In this document: in pieces, positions 1 to 8,183 of the stretch
Layout: each line of letters begins with the position of its first letter
Numbering within the stretch: the stretch's first letter is position 1
Origin: Chitinophaga terrae (ex Kim and Jung 2007)
GTDB lineage: Bacteria; Bacteroidota; Bacteroidia; Chitinophagales; Chitinophagaceae
Assembly: GCF_900107795.1 (NCBI RefSeq)
Contig: NZ_FNRL01000002.1
Location: 186,001-250,000, forward strand
Length of the DNA: 64,000 nucleotides
Direction: 5' to 3'
Notes under the pieces: model-generated
Databases searched by the model: none
What the model saw: the letters and a program-made list of their open reading frames with translations, nothing else
Told to the model about the DNA's origin: nothing
Program-made: the position numbers and the translations under genes

Positions 1-415
1 GCATTTGCCTGAAATTTTGCGTACCCATTGCTATTTTCCGGTCCCTCAATTGCTCGTGGGCCGGGAAAAGATGGTTTACGCCTGCATCAACCACTACGAG
101 GTTCAGATTGTGTTGTTTGCAGAATACATTGATAGCTGCGCCGCCTTGCAGGAAATTATAGACCATCTGGGCGGTAACAGCCTGTGGAAACGGGTTAACA
201 ATGCCTTCTGCTGCGATCCCATGGTCGCCCGCAAAAACAATGATAGAAGGATGATTGATCCGGGGAGTCAACGTGTCCTGTATCAACCCTAGCTGCAACG
301 CAATACTTTCTAAACGACCTAAAGAACCGGGTGGTTTCGTTTTCTGATCAATTTTATCTTGTAAGGCAACTTTCAAGGCTTGCGATATAGGCGGTATAGT
401 ACGTTGGCTCATCAT
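1..415 (-). CDS. cobT: Nicotinate-nucleotide--dimethylbenzimidazole phosphoribosyltransferase, partial (3' end outside window)
   Basis: CobT moves phosphoribose from nicotinate mononucleotide onto 5,6-dimethylbenzimidazole to make alpha-ribazole phosphate, the lower ligand of cobalamin. Only the first 138 or so residues lie in the window; the gene runs off the left edge. Translation from the ATG at 415 (a second in-frame ATG lies at 412) gives MMSQRTIPP followed by the family hallmark [12 protein letters not shown], and further on [12 protein letters not shown], both typical of the CobT N-terminal domain. The catalytic Glu near the C-terminus is outside the window. The start lies 2 nt after the cobU stop, so it is the distal gene of the B12 operon and probably translationally coupled to cobU. 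Family assignment is firm; completeness cannot be judged. Confidence 0.93.
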   Translation of the reverse strand, partial: MMSQRTIPPISQALKVALQDKIDQKTKPPGSLGRLESIALQLGLIQDTLTPRINHPSIIVFAGDHGIAAEGIVNPFPQAVTAQMVYNFLQGGAAINVFCKQHNLNLVVVDAGVNHLFPAHEQLRDRKIAMGTQNFRQM

Positions 416-417
416 CT

Positions 418-930
418 TTATTTTTCTTCTTTTATTACAACCGGAATGCCGGATACCATTAGTATCACGGTGTTGGCTATACGTGCAATAAATTGGTTAA
501 CCCATCCCTGGAGATCGGTGAATTGCCGTCCTGCAGCAGTTTCCGCATGCACTCCCATTCCTATTTCATTCGTCACAAAAATAAATGTGCCCGGCTGTTT
601 TAACAGCCTGTTTATCTCTTCCTGTATAGCGTTGAGAGTACTGTTCACATCATAGTTGCTGGCAACAAAGAAATTGGTAAGCCATAATGTGATGCAGTCG
701 ATCACTACTGTTTTACCTTCCAGCGGCAATTGGCTGATATATTGTTCTTCTTCGAACAGGGTCCATGCAGGCCCCCGGTCTGCCTGGTGTTTCCTGACCC
801 TTTCTGCGAAGTCATCGTCCCAGATCCGGGCAGTAGCCACATACACGGGCTGCGGGCTGAGTTGCAGCGCCAGCTGCTGTGCATGGCCGCTTTTCCCGGA
901 TCTGGCTCCTCCAGTGATCAGGTACACCAT
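418..930 (-). CDS. cobU: Bifunctional adenosylcobinamide kinase / adenosylcobinamide-phosphate guanylyltransferase
   Basis: CobU phosphorylates adenosylcobinamide and then activates it with GMP to give adenosyl-GDP-cobinamide, the substrate of cobalamin synthase. The 170-residue length is normal. The P-loop GGARSGKS is at residues 7-14. The [11 protein letters not shown] segment carries His48, which corresponds by position to the guanylylated His of the Salmonella enzyme. Near residues 118-130 is the conserved [12 protein letters not shown] block. It starts 5 nt after the stop of the BtuG-like gene and ends 2 nt before cobT, so these three are clearly co-transcribed. Having cobU and cobT without the corrin-ring genes in view fits salvage of incomplete corrinoids; that is inference, because the rest of the locus is outside the window. 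Confidence 0.95.
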   Translation of the reverse strand: MVYLITGGARSGKSGHAQQLALQLSPQPVYVATARIWDDDFAERVRKHQADRGPAWTLFEEEQYISQLPLEGKTVVIDCITLWLTNFFVASNYDVNSTLNAIQEEINRLLKQPGTFIFVTNEIGMGVHAETAAGRQFTDLQGWVNQFIARIANTVILMVSGIPVVIKEEK

Positions 931-935
931 AATTG

Positions 936-2261
936 TTAGTTAAAAGCAGGAATTGCAGGGAAGAAGAAACCAACATAATTCACGCTTTTCTTCAATGCAC
1001 CGCTGGTAGCATCGTATATATTCAGCGTGTTCTGTTTGGAATTATCGCCATATCCCGATTTCATGCTGAGAGTGATCAGGGTGTTGTTATTTGGATTATT
1101 TCTGAAACCTGCACCATAAAATTCAGTACCTGCAGGAAGCGTGATGAATGGCGCCTGTAAAGATGCAGGATTGCCTACGCTGTATTTATAGATCTGCTGC
1201 CCGCCGCTGCCCCAGGCCTCTGATTTGCCTATGAATACGGCGTTTTCGGTAGTGGATGCGCTTAACATGCCGGCATTCCAATATCCCCAGGTATCATACA
1301 CGTTGAACGGAAGCGTTACGGTATCGATCTTTAAGTTCTGAGGATTGATCCCAAGCAGTTTGTTGCCGCTTCCTGCCCAAACAGTACCATCAGGGGTAAC
1401 TGCAAAACCAATATCAGCAGCGCCGATCTTTTGGGCAATGCTGAAGTCCTGGTTCAGGGCAACAATGCCATCGTTCTGTGTCAGCGCGAAAATATAAGAA
1501 CTGGTTTTCTGCATCGCTCCAACCTGTCCGTCGATTCCCGGCAATTTGGCGCCAACTGTCAGCGTCTGCAGGTTTACCGGGTAAATGCCGTCGAGGGTAC
1601 TGATAAGGCCTGTGCTGTTATTGATACCGCAAAAAGCGTTGCCGTTTTGCGGGAGCTGGTCGATCCTGCCTGTTTCTTTCATGGTAGCAGCGTCGGCAAC
1701 CACAAAAGCGCCCTGCTTAGATACCAGGTATAATTTATTATTGAAGAATGCGCCGTATTCTGTGGTTGTACCCAGGGTTTTGCCAGGGTTGTTGCGTTGG
1801 AAAACGTATTGATAAACGCTGTCTTCCCCGTTACGGTAAAAATTTACATCGCCTGGTTCGTGGGTATACCAGCCTTCGTTGATCAGGAAGAAACCATTTT
1901 CAAATTTTCCTTCTACCTTGATACGATAATAGTAAAGCGCCATGCTATTACCTGAAATCACTTTATAGGAGATGGTATAGTTGCCTCTTTCTGTTGCTGT
2001 AAAAGTGTAGATCGAGTCGGTACTTACCTCCACCCCGTTCACTAACCATTGAAAGGTCGGGTTTTTCACATCGGCCAGGGTAGGACTTAACACTCTTGAA
2101 TCGCCAACATAAATGGTATCGGCGCCATTTTTTAATCCCGGGGCCGTGATCTGCGGAACTACTACCTCGCCCTGGTTGTCTTTGGAGCAGGATGCTAATC
2201 CGGCGATCGCCAATACTGCTACAATAAATGAAAGTTGAAATTTGCGTGTAATGCTGCGCAT
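936..2261 (-). CDS. BtuG-like surface lipoprotein (DUF5074/YncE-type beta-propeller), probable corrinoid-binding protein
   Basis: A 441-residue lipoprotein with a lipobox ending GLASC (lipidated Cys25) followed by acidic or polar residues. Residues 35-115 look like a PKD/Ig-type domain (QWLVNGVEVSTD, GNYTISYKV). The remainder has repeating propeller blades of the YncE/DUF5074 kind (LYLVSKQGAFVVADAATMKE, VTPDGTVWAGSGNKLLGI). In Bacteroides, BtuG proteins are DUF5074-type surface lipoproteins that bind cobalamin very tightly and sit on BtuB. Here the gene lies in one block with a BtuB-like receptor, cobU and cobT, which supports the same job. No binding residues can be assigned by eye. The added Ig domain is a difference from the minimal propeller. 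Alternative: a generic surface glycan or ligand-binding propeller. Confidence 0.72.
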   Translation of the reverse strand: MRSITRKFQLSFIVAVLAIAGLASCSKDNQGEVVVPQITAPGLKNGADTIYVGDSRVLSPTLADVKNPTFQWLVNGVEVSTDSIYTFTATERGNYTISYKVISGNSMALYYYRIKVEGKFENGFFLINEGWYTHEPGDVNFYRNGEDSVYQYVFQRNNPGKTLGTTTEYGAFFNNKLYLVSKQGAFVVADAATMKETGRIDQLPQNGNAFCGINNSTGLISTLDGIYPVNLQTLTVGAKLPGIDGQVGAMQKTSSYIFALTQNDGIVALNQDFSIAQKIGAADIGFAVTPDGTVWAGSGNKLLGINPQNLKIDTVTLPFNVYDTWGYWNAGMLSASTTENAVFIGKSEAWGSGGQQIYKYSVGNPASLQAPFITLPAGTEFYGAGFRNNPNNNTLITLSMKSGYGDNSKQNTLNIYDATSGALKKSVNYVGFFFPAIPAFN

Positions 2262-2356
2262 GAGTTCTATTTTAAATACGACGTATAACTTTTAGTGATT
2301 GCGCTAAAGACAGAATGTGCTTATGCAGAAGTGTTGGTAATATACACCTAAAATAA

Positions 2357-2407
2357 TTTAGAGATTTAGGACCTACAAATAAATTTGTCTGTCACTAAAT
2401 CTCTAAA
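2357..2407. repeat. 13-bp perfect inverted repeat between the DUF6580-like and BtuG-like genes
   Basis: The arms TTTAGAGATTTAG (2357-2369) and CTAAATCTCTAAA (2395-2407) are exactly complementary. The 25-nt loop contains a second small hairpin, ACAAAT-AA-ATTTGT. It lies just after the DUF6580-like stop in the 163-nt gap that precedes the BtuG-like gene. There is only a weak U-rich tail on the minus strand (TTATTTT), so it could be a partial terminator or an RNA-processing or stability hairpin that sets btuB versus btuG levels. Function is inference. Confidence 0.6.
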
Positions 2408-2424
2408 TCTCTTATTCTCCAATA

Positions 2425-3018
2425 TTATTGGGCAAAACGCATACGCTGTTTTACGAGGGCAAAGCTGCCAAAGAAGATAGTGCTATAGATCAGGTTACCC
2501 ACCAGTGTGTATTTCATGAAAGGCAGACCCAATGCGTAGCATTTGAGTAAACCTGCGAAATCGCGGGTAAAAGGTAAATTGGTAGTGATGTCGGTAGATC
2601 CGCTCGCCCAAACGCCGAAGTTAGATACCAGGAAGTGAACAAGGGCGGCAGCAATTGCAGCCATTCCAACATTCAGAACGCTGATCTTTTTGATCATCAC
2701 CTGGCCTATCAATACGATCAGCACAAAGCTGGCGTAGTTCCAGATCCATCCTTTATAAAGCAACCCTGAAGCCCATTCTTTCTGGAAAACCTGCATCAGG
2801 ATCACATCGCTGAGAAATAATGTTAATAACGGGAATGCGTATGATTTCCATTTCTGTGAAAAAGAAGCACCTCCAAATAAGGCCATAGCGCCAACCGGGG
2901 TGAACATGGCAATTGGCGACATGCTTGCATCTGCCCCCAGTACAACCCTGATTATGCCTGCCGCTATGATAAAGAGCAGCATTACACCAAATTGCGGATT
3001 GAGATTCTTTAAAGACAT
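2425..3018 (-). CDS. DUF6580-like integral membrane protein, candidate corrinoid uptake component
   Basis: A 197-residue, strongly hydrophobic protein with about five or six membrane segments (for example residues 10-28, 58-75, 96-110, 118-136 and 172-190) and no signal peptide. The repeated glycine and alanine pattern and the MSPIAMFTPVGAMALFGG segment resemble the DUF6580 family of putative transport proteins. The length and segment number are like ECF-transporter substrate-binding (S) components, but I see no diagnostic motif, so that is inference. It starts 19 nt downstream of the BtuB-like stop, so it is very probably co-transcribed with the receptor. No BtuCD-type ABC genes are visible in the window. 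A role in moving corrinoids over the inner membrane is plausible from position only. Confidence 0.6.
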   Translation of the reverse strand: MSLKNLNPQFGVMLLFIIAAGIIRVVLGADASMSPIAMFTPVGAMALFGGASFSQKWKSYAFPLLTLFLSDVILMQVFQKEWASGLLYKGWIWNYASFVLIVLIGQVMIKKISVLNVGMAAIAAALVHFLVSNFGVWASGSTDITTNLPFTRDFAGLLKCYALGLPFMKYTLVGNLIYSTIFFGSFALVKQRMRFAQ

Positions 3019-3037
3019 TATATATCGAGTTTAGTGT

Positions 3038-4999
3038 TTATAAATTAACAATTACGCCCGTGGTAAAGTTAAATCGTCTGCTGTTATATCCCAAAATATC
3101 AAAATATTTATAATCTGTAATATTCCTGAAACCGGCGTAAATTTTCAGCAAGTTACCAAATTTATACTCACCATAGAGGTCCACGGTATAATAATCTCCC
3201 ATCGGGGCAATCGGCATATCCGGCAAACCTATATAGTCAAAGCGCTGCCCCATATATTTCATGCTGGCAGAAACAAATAATGCCTTCGTAGCCTGGTAGC
3301 CCAAAGTGGCATTTACTGCATGCTTTGGTATCCTGTAAAGGTTATTGTAAGAAGTATCCTTAGGTTGGGTTTCCGTTACCTTGCCATCTACATAGGTATA
3401 ATTCGCTGATAATACCAATCCTTTGGTGATAGTCCACTCTGCTTCCAATTCCGCTCCCGAGGCTTTCTGTTTGTTGGCATTACCGTATTGGCTGACATAA
3501 GTAGCCTGATCGAACAGGAACACGATCAGGTCTTTAGTATTACGCCGGAAGCCTGTTACCCGTATGTTAACCCTGTCCTTCGCCAATGCTGCCTGGTACC
3601 CGGCCTCATAACTGATAGTCTCTTCAGGTTGGAGGTTTTTGTTCCCATAATTGCTGTAAAGCTGGTACAGCGAAGGAATCCGGTAGCCTGAAGAAATATT
3701 CACGAAGAATTTATGCCGGTTGTTGATCAGGTAGGAAGGATTGAAAGAGAAGGTTTGATTGCTGCCATAAATATTATGGTAATTATACCTTCCTCCAAGC
3801 TCCACGTTTAAACCGTGCATGTTATGCAATAACAGGGATGCGTAAACACTGCTTTCGTTGATATGCGCGCTATCCGGCGCCAGCCGCGTAACGCTGAGAG
3901 CCGGATCATAATTGCTGATCAGCCGGTCGTATTTGTCCATATTCGCCACCCTGAAAGTGCCGCCTCCTACTAACCGGAGCTGCGGCAGGATGTCGTAATT
4001 CACATAAGTTTCGAACTGGTGAATGTTTGAAACGAAAGCCGAGCTGTCGAACTTCGCATAAATACCGGGTCCGTTATAAGAGCTGTCGTTCAGGATATTT
4101 CTTCCGGTGCGCTGGTAAGTATAAAGGAAATGCCAGGTTCCTTTGTTGAACTGGTAATCGCTTTTCAGGCCGGCCTGGAAATAATTGCTTTTACCGGTAT
4201 AGTCCCGTTCGTCGACATACGCGCCTTCGTCCAAATCCTGGTGATAATTATTGTAGAGAAAGAGGGAATGAAGCTGCCAGCGGCTGCTTACCTGGTAGCC
4301 AAGCTTCGCAAATGCTGCATGCTGGCGGAAACCATCCTTATCAAAAGCGCCATGGCCTGTAGAGTCATAAGCATCTGAAAAGCCTTTTGTTTTTTCGAAT
4401 TTATATCCTGCCAGGTAAGAGAATTTATTCAGTGTTCCCTGGATGCTGGCATTGCCTTGCCAGGTGTTATAACTCCCATAGCTGCCGTTAAAAGTGGCGC
4501 CTATTTTCTTATCGCCAGCCTTGCGGGTGATAATATTGATCACCCCTGCCACAGCATTGGAGCCATAAAGGGTCGACTGACTGCCGCTCAATATCTCTAT
4601 TTTTTCTACCTGTTCAGGCGTAATGAAATTGAGATCGAAGGTATTGTTGATCTGCGACGCATCGCTGACCGGCATACCGTCTACCAGGATAAGGGTATTG
4701 CCGTTGCTTGCACCGCGCATGTATACATTGGGCACGGTTCCCCTGTTGTTTTCGGCTCCATTAATTAACAGGCCTGTTTGCTGGTTAAGGATCTGTGCGA
4801 TGGTTTTACCGCTGTTCTGCTGCAGGTAATGCTGCGATAAAATAGTCACAACTTTACCTGTTTCCCCCGCTTTCTGGGGTCCTTTGGTGGCGGTAACGGT
4901 TACTTCATTCAGTTGGTTGATTTTGCTGCTATCCTGGGCCTGCAGCTGGAACCCGGTGGAGGCAATGCCCACCAGGAGCAGTAAAGATTTGGTTTGCAT
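3038..4999 (-). CDS. btuB: TonB-dependent outer-membrane receptor, BtuB-like
   Basis: A 653-residue receptor. The signal peptide ends in QLQAQ (about residues 1-22), followed by a TonB-box-like segment NEVTVTATK. The plug domain occupies about residues 45-160 (IAQILNQQTGLLI, VYMRGASNGNTLILVDGMPV, QVEKIEILSGSQSTLYGSNAVAGVINI). The 22-strand barrel follows and ends TTGVIVNL. There is no N-terminal carboxypeptidase-like extension, which separates it from SusC-type receptors and fits BtuB/cirA-type receptors of about 600-650 residues. Substrate is inferred from the downstream BtuG-like, cobU and cobT genes. It is the first gene of the B12 block. The cobalamin riboswitch often found before such genes is not recognisable; instead a strong hairpin lies just upstream. 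Confidence 0.85.
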   Translation of the reverse strand: MQTKSLLLLVGIASTGFQLQAQDSSKINQLNEVTVTATKGPQKAGETGKVVTILSQHYLQQNSGKTIAQILNQQTGLLINGAENNRGTVPNVYMRGASNGNTLILVDGMPVSDASQINNTFDLNFITPEQVEKIEILSGSQSTLYGSNAVAGVINIITRKAGDKKIGATFNGSYGSYNTWQGNASIQGTLNKFSYLAGYKFEKTKGFSDAYDSTGHGAFDKDGFRQHAAFAKLGYQVSSRWQLHSLFLYNNYHQDLDEGAYVDERDYTGKSNYFQAGLKSDYQFNKGTWHFLYTYQRTGRNILNDSSYNGPGIYAKFDSSAFVSNIHQFETYVNYDILPQLRLVGGGTFRVANMDKYDRLISNYDPALSVTRLAPDSAHINESSVYASLLLHNMHGLNVELGGRYNYHNIYGSNQTFSFNPSYLINNRHKFFVNISSGYRIPSLYQLYSNYGNKNLQPEETISYEAGYQAALAKDRVNIRVTGFRRNTKDLIVFLFDQATYVSQYGNANKQKASGAELEAEWTITKGLVLSANYTYVDGKVTETQPKDTSYNNLYRIPKHAVNATLGYQATKALFVSASMKYMGQRFDYIGLPDMPIAPMGDYYTVDLYGEYKFGNLLKIYAGFRNITDYKYFDILGYNSRRFNFTTGVIVNL

Positions 5000-5011
5000 T
5001 CAGTTTTCTTT

Positions 5012-5067
5012 AAAATAAAAAAGCGCAAAATGATTTTAGCGGGTATACCATCAAAATCACTTTGCGC
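5012..5067 (-). terminator. Long hairpin with U-run directly upstream of the btuB-like start
   Basis: On the minus strand a 15-bp stem with one mismatch (arms 5053-5067 and 5023-5037, GCGCAAAGTGATTTT type) encloses a loop containing the perfect palindrome GGTATACC. The stem is followed by GCTTTTTTATTTT at 5022-5010. This is a good intrinsic terminator for the TPR gene that stops at 5103. It ends only about 12 nt before the btuB-like ATG at 4999, so the receptor's own promoter must overlap or precede it. Both arms contain near-matches to the -7 element (TGATTTTG, TCATTTTG). Confidence 0.7.
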
Positions 5068-5102
5068 CTGGTAGAAATATCATTCAGCACTTACCGGGGG
5101 GA

Positions 5103-5753
5103 TCAGCCAGGCATCCTGGAAATGTATTTGTTCATTTCCTTGATCTGGTTCACGATCTGTGCGGTAGTAGGCTTTTGTTCTTTAGCTCTTCTGAAATATT
5201 CTTTGGCAGATTTGAAATCGCGGCGGCTCATGGCGATAGACGCCAGTGTCAGAAGAGCGGCTGCCGTATTTTCTTTGTCGGGAAGCCCTTTTTTCAGTGC
5301 CACTTTCAGGTTCTGGTCTGCTGCTTTCAGATCATTTTTCTGGTAAGCGATGGTTCCCAACTGGAAGTACTGCATTCCTTCGTATTCCTTCATCGGGCTG
5401 CCGGAGCTGATACTTTGTTTGATAGTAGACTCGGCTTTGTCTAGGTCGTTGGAATACATCGCCATATTACTCTGCATAAAATAATATACAGAGCGGATAG
5501 GCTTATATAACAGTTTAGGAAATTTTACAATATTCATCAGGGCAGTGGCTCTTTCAATATCACCCGCTTCTACTGCTTCCTGCACTAAGCGCATAGGTCC
5601 AAACATGAAGTGGGTCACCAGGCAGATAACCGCCAATACCAATACGATGGTAGCTTCCCACCAGCCAATACTAACTCCCAGGGCAATACCGGCTATTAAT
5701 AACACAATCCCGATCGGCAGACGATATAGAATAAAAAAATTAAATGCTTTCAT
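5103..5753 (-). CDS. Membrane-anchored tetratricopeptide-repeat protein
   Basis: A 216-residue protein with two closely spaced transmembrane segments (about residues 10-26 and 31-50, YRLPIGIVLLIAGIALGV and ATIVLVLAVICLVTHFMFG). A soluble alpha-helical region follows, with TPR-like helical pairs (YFQLGTIAYQKNDLKAADQNLK, ALLTLASIAMSRRDFKSAKEYF). It is probably an inner-membrane protein with a cytoplasmic scaffold domain. The partner is unknown. It ends ahead of a strong terminator, so it is not part of the B12 unit. The 67-nt gap from the permease gene upstream on the same strand allows co-transcription with it. Confidence 0.7.
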   Translation of the reverse strand: MKAFNFFILYRLPIGIVLLIAGIALGVSIGWWEATIVLVLAVICLVTHFMFGPMRLVQEAVEAGDIERATALMNIVKFPKLLYKPIRSVYYFMQSNMAMYSNDLDKAESTIKQSISSGSPMKEYEGMQYFQLGTIAYQKNDLKAADQNLKVALKKGLPDKENTAAALLTLASIAMSRRDFKSAKEYFRRAKEQKPTTAQIVNQIKEMNKYISRMPG

Positions 5754-5820
5754 GAAAAAACAGTTCGTAAATCACTAATAGAGGCAGCAAAGATAAATAA
5801 AAAAAACACCTTATGGGTTT

Positions 5821-6693
5821 TCATTTCCTTCGTTTGGCATTTGCCAGTACTATGGCGCTCAAAATAATGACAACCCCAGCGATCTGGAGCCCCGAAACCT
5901 GTTCGTGGAGGAAGATGGTAGCGGCCAGCATCGCCACAGGAAGTTCCGCTGCGCTGATGATAGCGCCCAGGGCTACCCCCGTCTGGGGCATCCCTTTCGA
6001 AAAGAGGAAAGGCGGTAATACAGTACCGAACAGGGCCAAGGGAATGCCCCATATCCAGAGTCCTGAACCTATAAAGCGGCCGTTTATAAGGTAAGTTGGC
6101 GGAAAAAGCAGGGTGATTAAAATAAACGCCCCTGTTATGATCCAGGCGCTTTTTAAAACAGGGCTAAGCGAAGTTGCCGCCCTTCCGCTTACCACTATAA
6201 AAATGGTGTAGCAGAGTGCAGCAATAAAGCCAAATGCAATTCCCTTCCAGTTAAGGGCTGCAGGCGCTTCGTTAAAGATGCCCCCGGCCAGCATGGTGCC
6301 GGCAAGAATTAAGACTACAGCAATCCATTGTAATGAACCAGGTCGTTTTTTATAGATGATCCATTCAGCCAGCATGCTTAGCCAGGTAAATTGCATCAGC
6401 AGCACAATGGCTATACTGGCAGGGATATACTGTACGCTTTGATAATAAGTAATGCTTACAAGACCGGTAGAACTGCCCAGTAAGAAACAGGTGCGGACAT
6501 CCGGGTTTTTAAGCCCTAGCACCGGCCGGCGGGAGAGAAGCTGTATTATCCACAGTGTGATCATTCCAAAGCCAGCCTGCAAACTGCATAATTCTCCTAA
6601 TGTATATCCTTCATGGTATCCCGACTTCACGATAGTAGACAAGATCCCAAAACTACAGGCGCCTGCCAGCACCAGCAAAATCCCTTTCCACAT
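5821..6693 (-). CDS. EamA/DMT-superfamily permease
   Basis: A 290-residue inner-membrane protein with ten predicted membrane segments in two homologous halves, the classic EamA/RhaT arrangement (first half starts GILLVLAGACSFGILSTIVK; second half starts WKGIAFGFIAALCYTIFIV). The basic tail NAKRRK fits a cytoplasmic C-terminus. Substrates of this family are mostly small metabolites or amino acids and cannot be predicted here. It starts 11 nt below the large inverted-repeat element at 6704-6955, which separates it from the MFS exporter upstream. Confidence 0.85.
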   Translation of the reverse strand: MWKGILLVLAGACSFGILSTIVKSGYHEGYTLGELCSLQAGFGMITLWIIQLLSRRPVLGLKNPDVRTCFLLGSSTGLVSITYYQSVQYIPASIAIVLLMQFTWLSMLAEWIIYKKRPGSLQWIAVVLILAGTMLAGGIFNEAPAALNWKGIAFGFIAALCYTIFIVVSGRAATSLSPVLKSAWIITGAFILITLLFPPTYLINGRFIGSGLWIWGIPLALFGTVLPPFLFSKGMPQTGVALGAIISAAELPVAMLAATIFLHEQVSGLQIAGVVIILSAIVLANAKRRK

Positions 6694-6703
6694 GACTGTT
6701 TTT

Positions 6704-6955
6704 TTTCACGCAAAGAAGCGAAGTTAGCAAAGAGGCGTAAGAAATTTTTTTAAGGAGAATAAGGAAGCAAAGGGCGGAGATTATGCTATAGAACAATCGC
6801 CATTTCTTTCTTAATATCCATTTAAATTGCTTCTTTCGTTATTCGCTTCTTAAATAATCTTTCTTAATAACCCTTCTTAATAATCCCTTTGCTTTCTTAT
6901 TCTCCTTAAAAAAATTTCTTACGCCTCTTTGCTAACTTCGCCCCTTTGCGTGAAA
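6704..6955. repeat. 252-bp inverted-repeat element with 71-bp arms (CACGCAAAG family)
   Basis: The left arm (6704-6774) and right arm (6885-6955) are reverse complements at 68 of 71 positions by direct comparison. The ends read TTTCACGCAAAG and CTTTGCGTGAAA. The 110-bp centre is AT-rich, with several CTTCTTA/CTTTCTTA runs and no ORF. The element separates the co-directional MFS and EamA genes, and its right arm overlaps the last 12 codons of the MFS gene. Related sequence occurs at 28273-28387, 57420-57640 and, as a fragment, 12932-12977, so this is a dispersed repeat family. No transposase is present. A MITE-like or REP-like element, or a long folded RNA acting as a terminator or stabiliser, are all possible. 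Confidence 0.85.
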
Positions 6956-8169
6956 CCCGCTTTTTCCACGTTAGGCAGCAATCCCGTAAGGATGCCGATC
7001 AATGGCAGGTATGCACATACTTCGTAAACATAATTGATACTGGTAGCATCCGCCAGTTTGCCCAGCAGGGCAGATCCTACACCCGCCATACCGAAGGCCA
7101 GCCCGAAGAACAGACCTGCGATCATACCTACTTTGCCCGGAACGAGTTCCTGCGCATAAACCAGGATAGCGCTGAAGGCAGACGACAATATAACGCCGAT
7201 GAATACACTCAATACCGCTGTCCAGAACAGGTTGGCATGCGGAAGTAATAACGAGAACGGCGCAACGCCAAGAATGGATATCCAGATCACGTACTTGCGT
7301 CCTATACGGTCGCCAACCGGGCCGCCGATAAATGTTCCGGCAGCTACGGCAAACAGGAAGATGAACAGGTACACCTGTGCGCTCTGAACGGAAACATGGA
7401 ATTTGTCGATCAGGTAGAAGGTATAGTAACTGGTCATACTTGCCATATAGAAATATTTGGAGAAGATCAGCACCAGCAATATGAACAACGAGAACACTAC
7501 TTTACCTGTTGAAAAAGCAGGACCGGTTACTTCTGCTACTTTCTTAGGTTTGATACGATGGGTATTGCCCTGGTACCACTTACCGATATTGATCATAACA
7601 ATAATAGCCAGCAAGGCGGCAACAGAAAACCAGATCACATTGAACTGGCCAAAAGGCACGATCACCATTGCGGCCAGCAACGGGCCCAGTGAGCTACCGG
7701 CGTTTCCGCCAACCTGGAACAGCGATTGAGCCATACCATGTTTTCCGCCCGATGCCATATGCGCAAGGCGTGAGGCCTCGGGATGGAAAATGGCCGAGCC
7801 CATTCCCACCAGGGTTACAGATACCAGGAGCATGGGAAATGTATGGGCAAAAGAAAGGCTGACAAGACCGATCAGGGAGAAGCCCATACCAATTGCAAGC
7901 GAAAATGCTTTTGGCTTTTTATCTGTATACAAGCCAACCAGCGGTTGAAGAATGGAGGCCGACATCTGGAAGGTAAGCGTAATCAAACCTACCTGTGTAA
8001 AATTCAGCTTCAACGAATCTTTCAGCACAGGATACATTGCAGGGATGAGCGACTGTAACATGTCGTTCAGGAAGTGGGTAAAGCTTAAGGCTAAAAGGAT
8101 AGATAATACCGTTTGCCGGGCTGCCTGCTCAGCAACTGCTTTGGGCTCATCTGTTAACATTGTTGCCAT
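6919..8169 (-). CDS. MFS exporter of the fosmidomycin-resistance (Fsr) type
   Basis: A 416-residue, twelve-segment major facilitator protein. The N-terminal part (LSFTHFLNDMLQSLIPAMYP, GLITLTFQMSASILQPLVG) and GSAIFHPEASRLAHMASGG with SLFQVGGNAGSSLGP are the signature stretches of the Fsr subfamily, which exports drugs or metabolites by proton antiport. The last residues (GFTQRGEVSKEA) and the stop codon are encoded by the inverted-repeat element at 6704-6955, so the native C-terminus was probably replaced when the element inserted; the membrane domain is intact. The gene lies 46 nt below a GntR/FadR-type regulator with a palindromic operator between them. Starts at 8169 or at the in-frame ATG at 8160 are both possible. 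Actual substrate unknown. Confidence 0.88.
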   Translation of the reverse strand: MATMLTDEPKAVAEQAARQTVLSILLALSFTHFLNDMLQSLIPAMYPVLKDSLKLNFTQVGLITLTFQMSASILQPLVGLYTDKKPKAFSLAIGMGFSLIGLVSLSFAHTFPMLLVSVTLVGMGSAIFHPEASRLAHMASGGKHGMAQSLFQVGGNAGSSLGPLLAAMVIVPFGQFNVIWFSVAALLAIIVMINIGKWYQGNTHRIKPKKVAEVTGPAFSTGKVVFSLFILLVLIFSKYFYMASMTSYYTFYLIDKFHVSVQSAQVYLFIFLFAVAAGTFIGGPVGDRIGRKYVIWISILGVAPFSLLLPHANLFWTAVLSVFIGVILSSAFSAILVYAQELVPGKVGMIAGLFFGLAFGMAGVGSALLGKLADATSINYVYEVCAYLPLIGILTGLLPNVEKAGFTQRGEVSKEA

Positions 8170-8183
8170 TGTTGTAAGTTGAG

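Noticed and set aside
5..292. Plus-strand open frame of 95 codons at the left edge
   Set aside because: It is antisense to cobT, whose minus-strand translation carries the CobT motifs.
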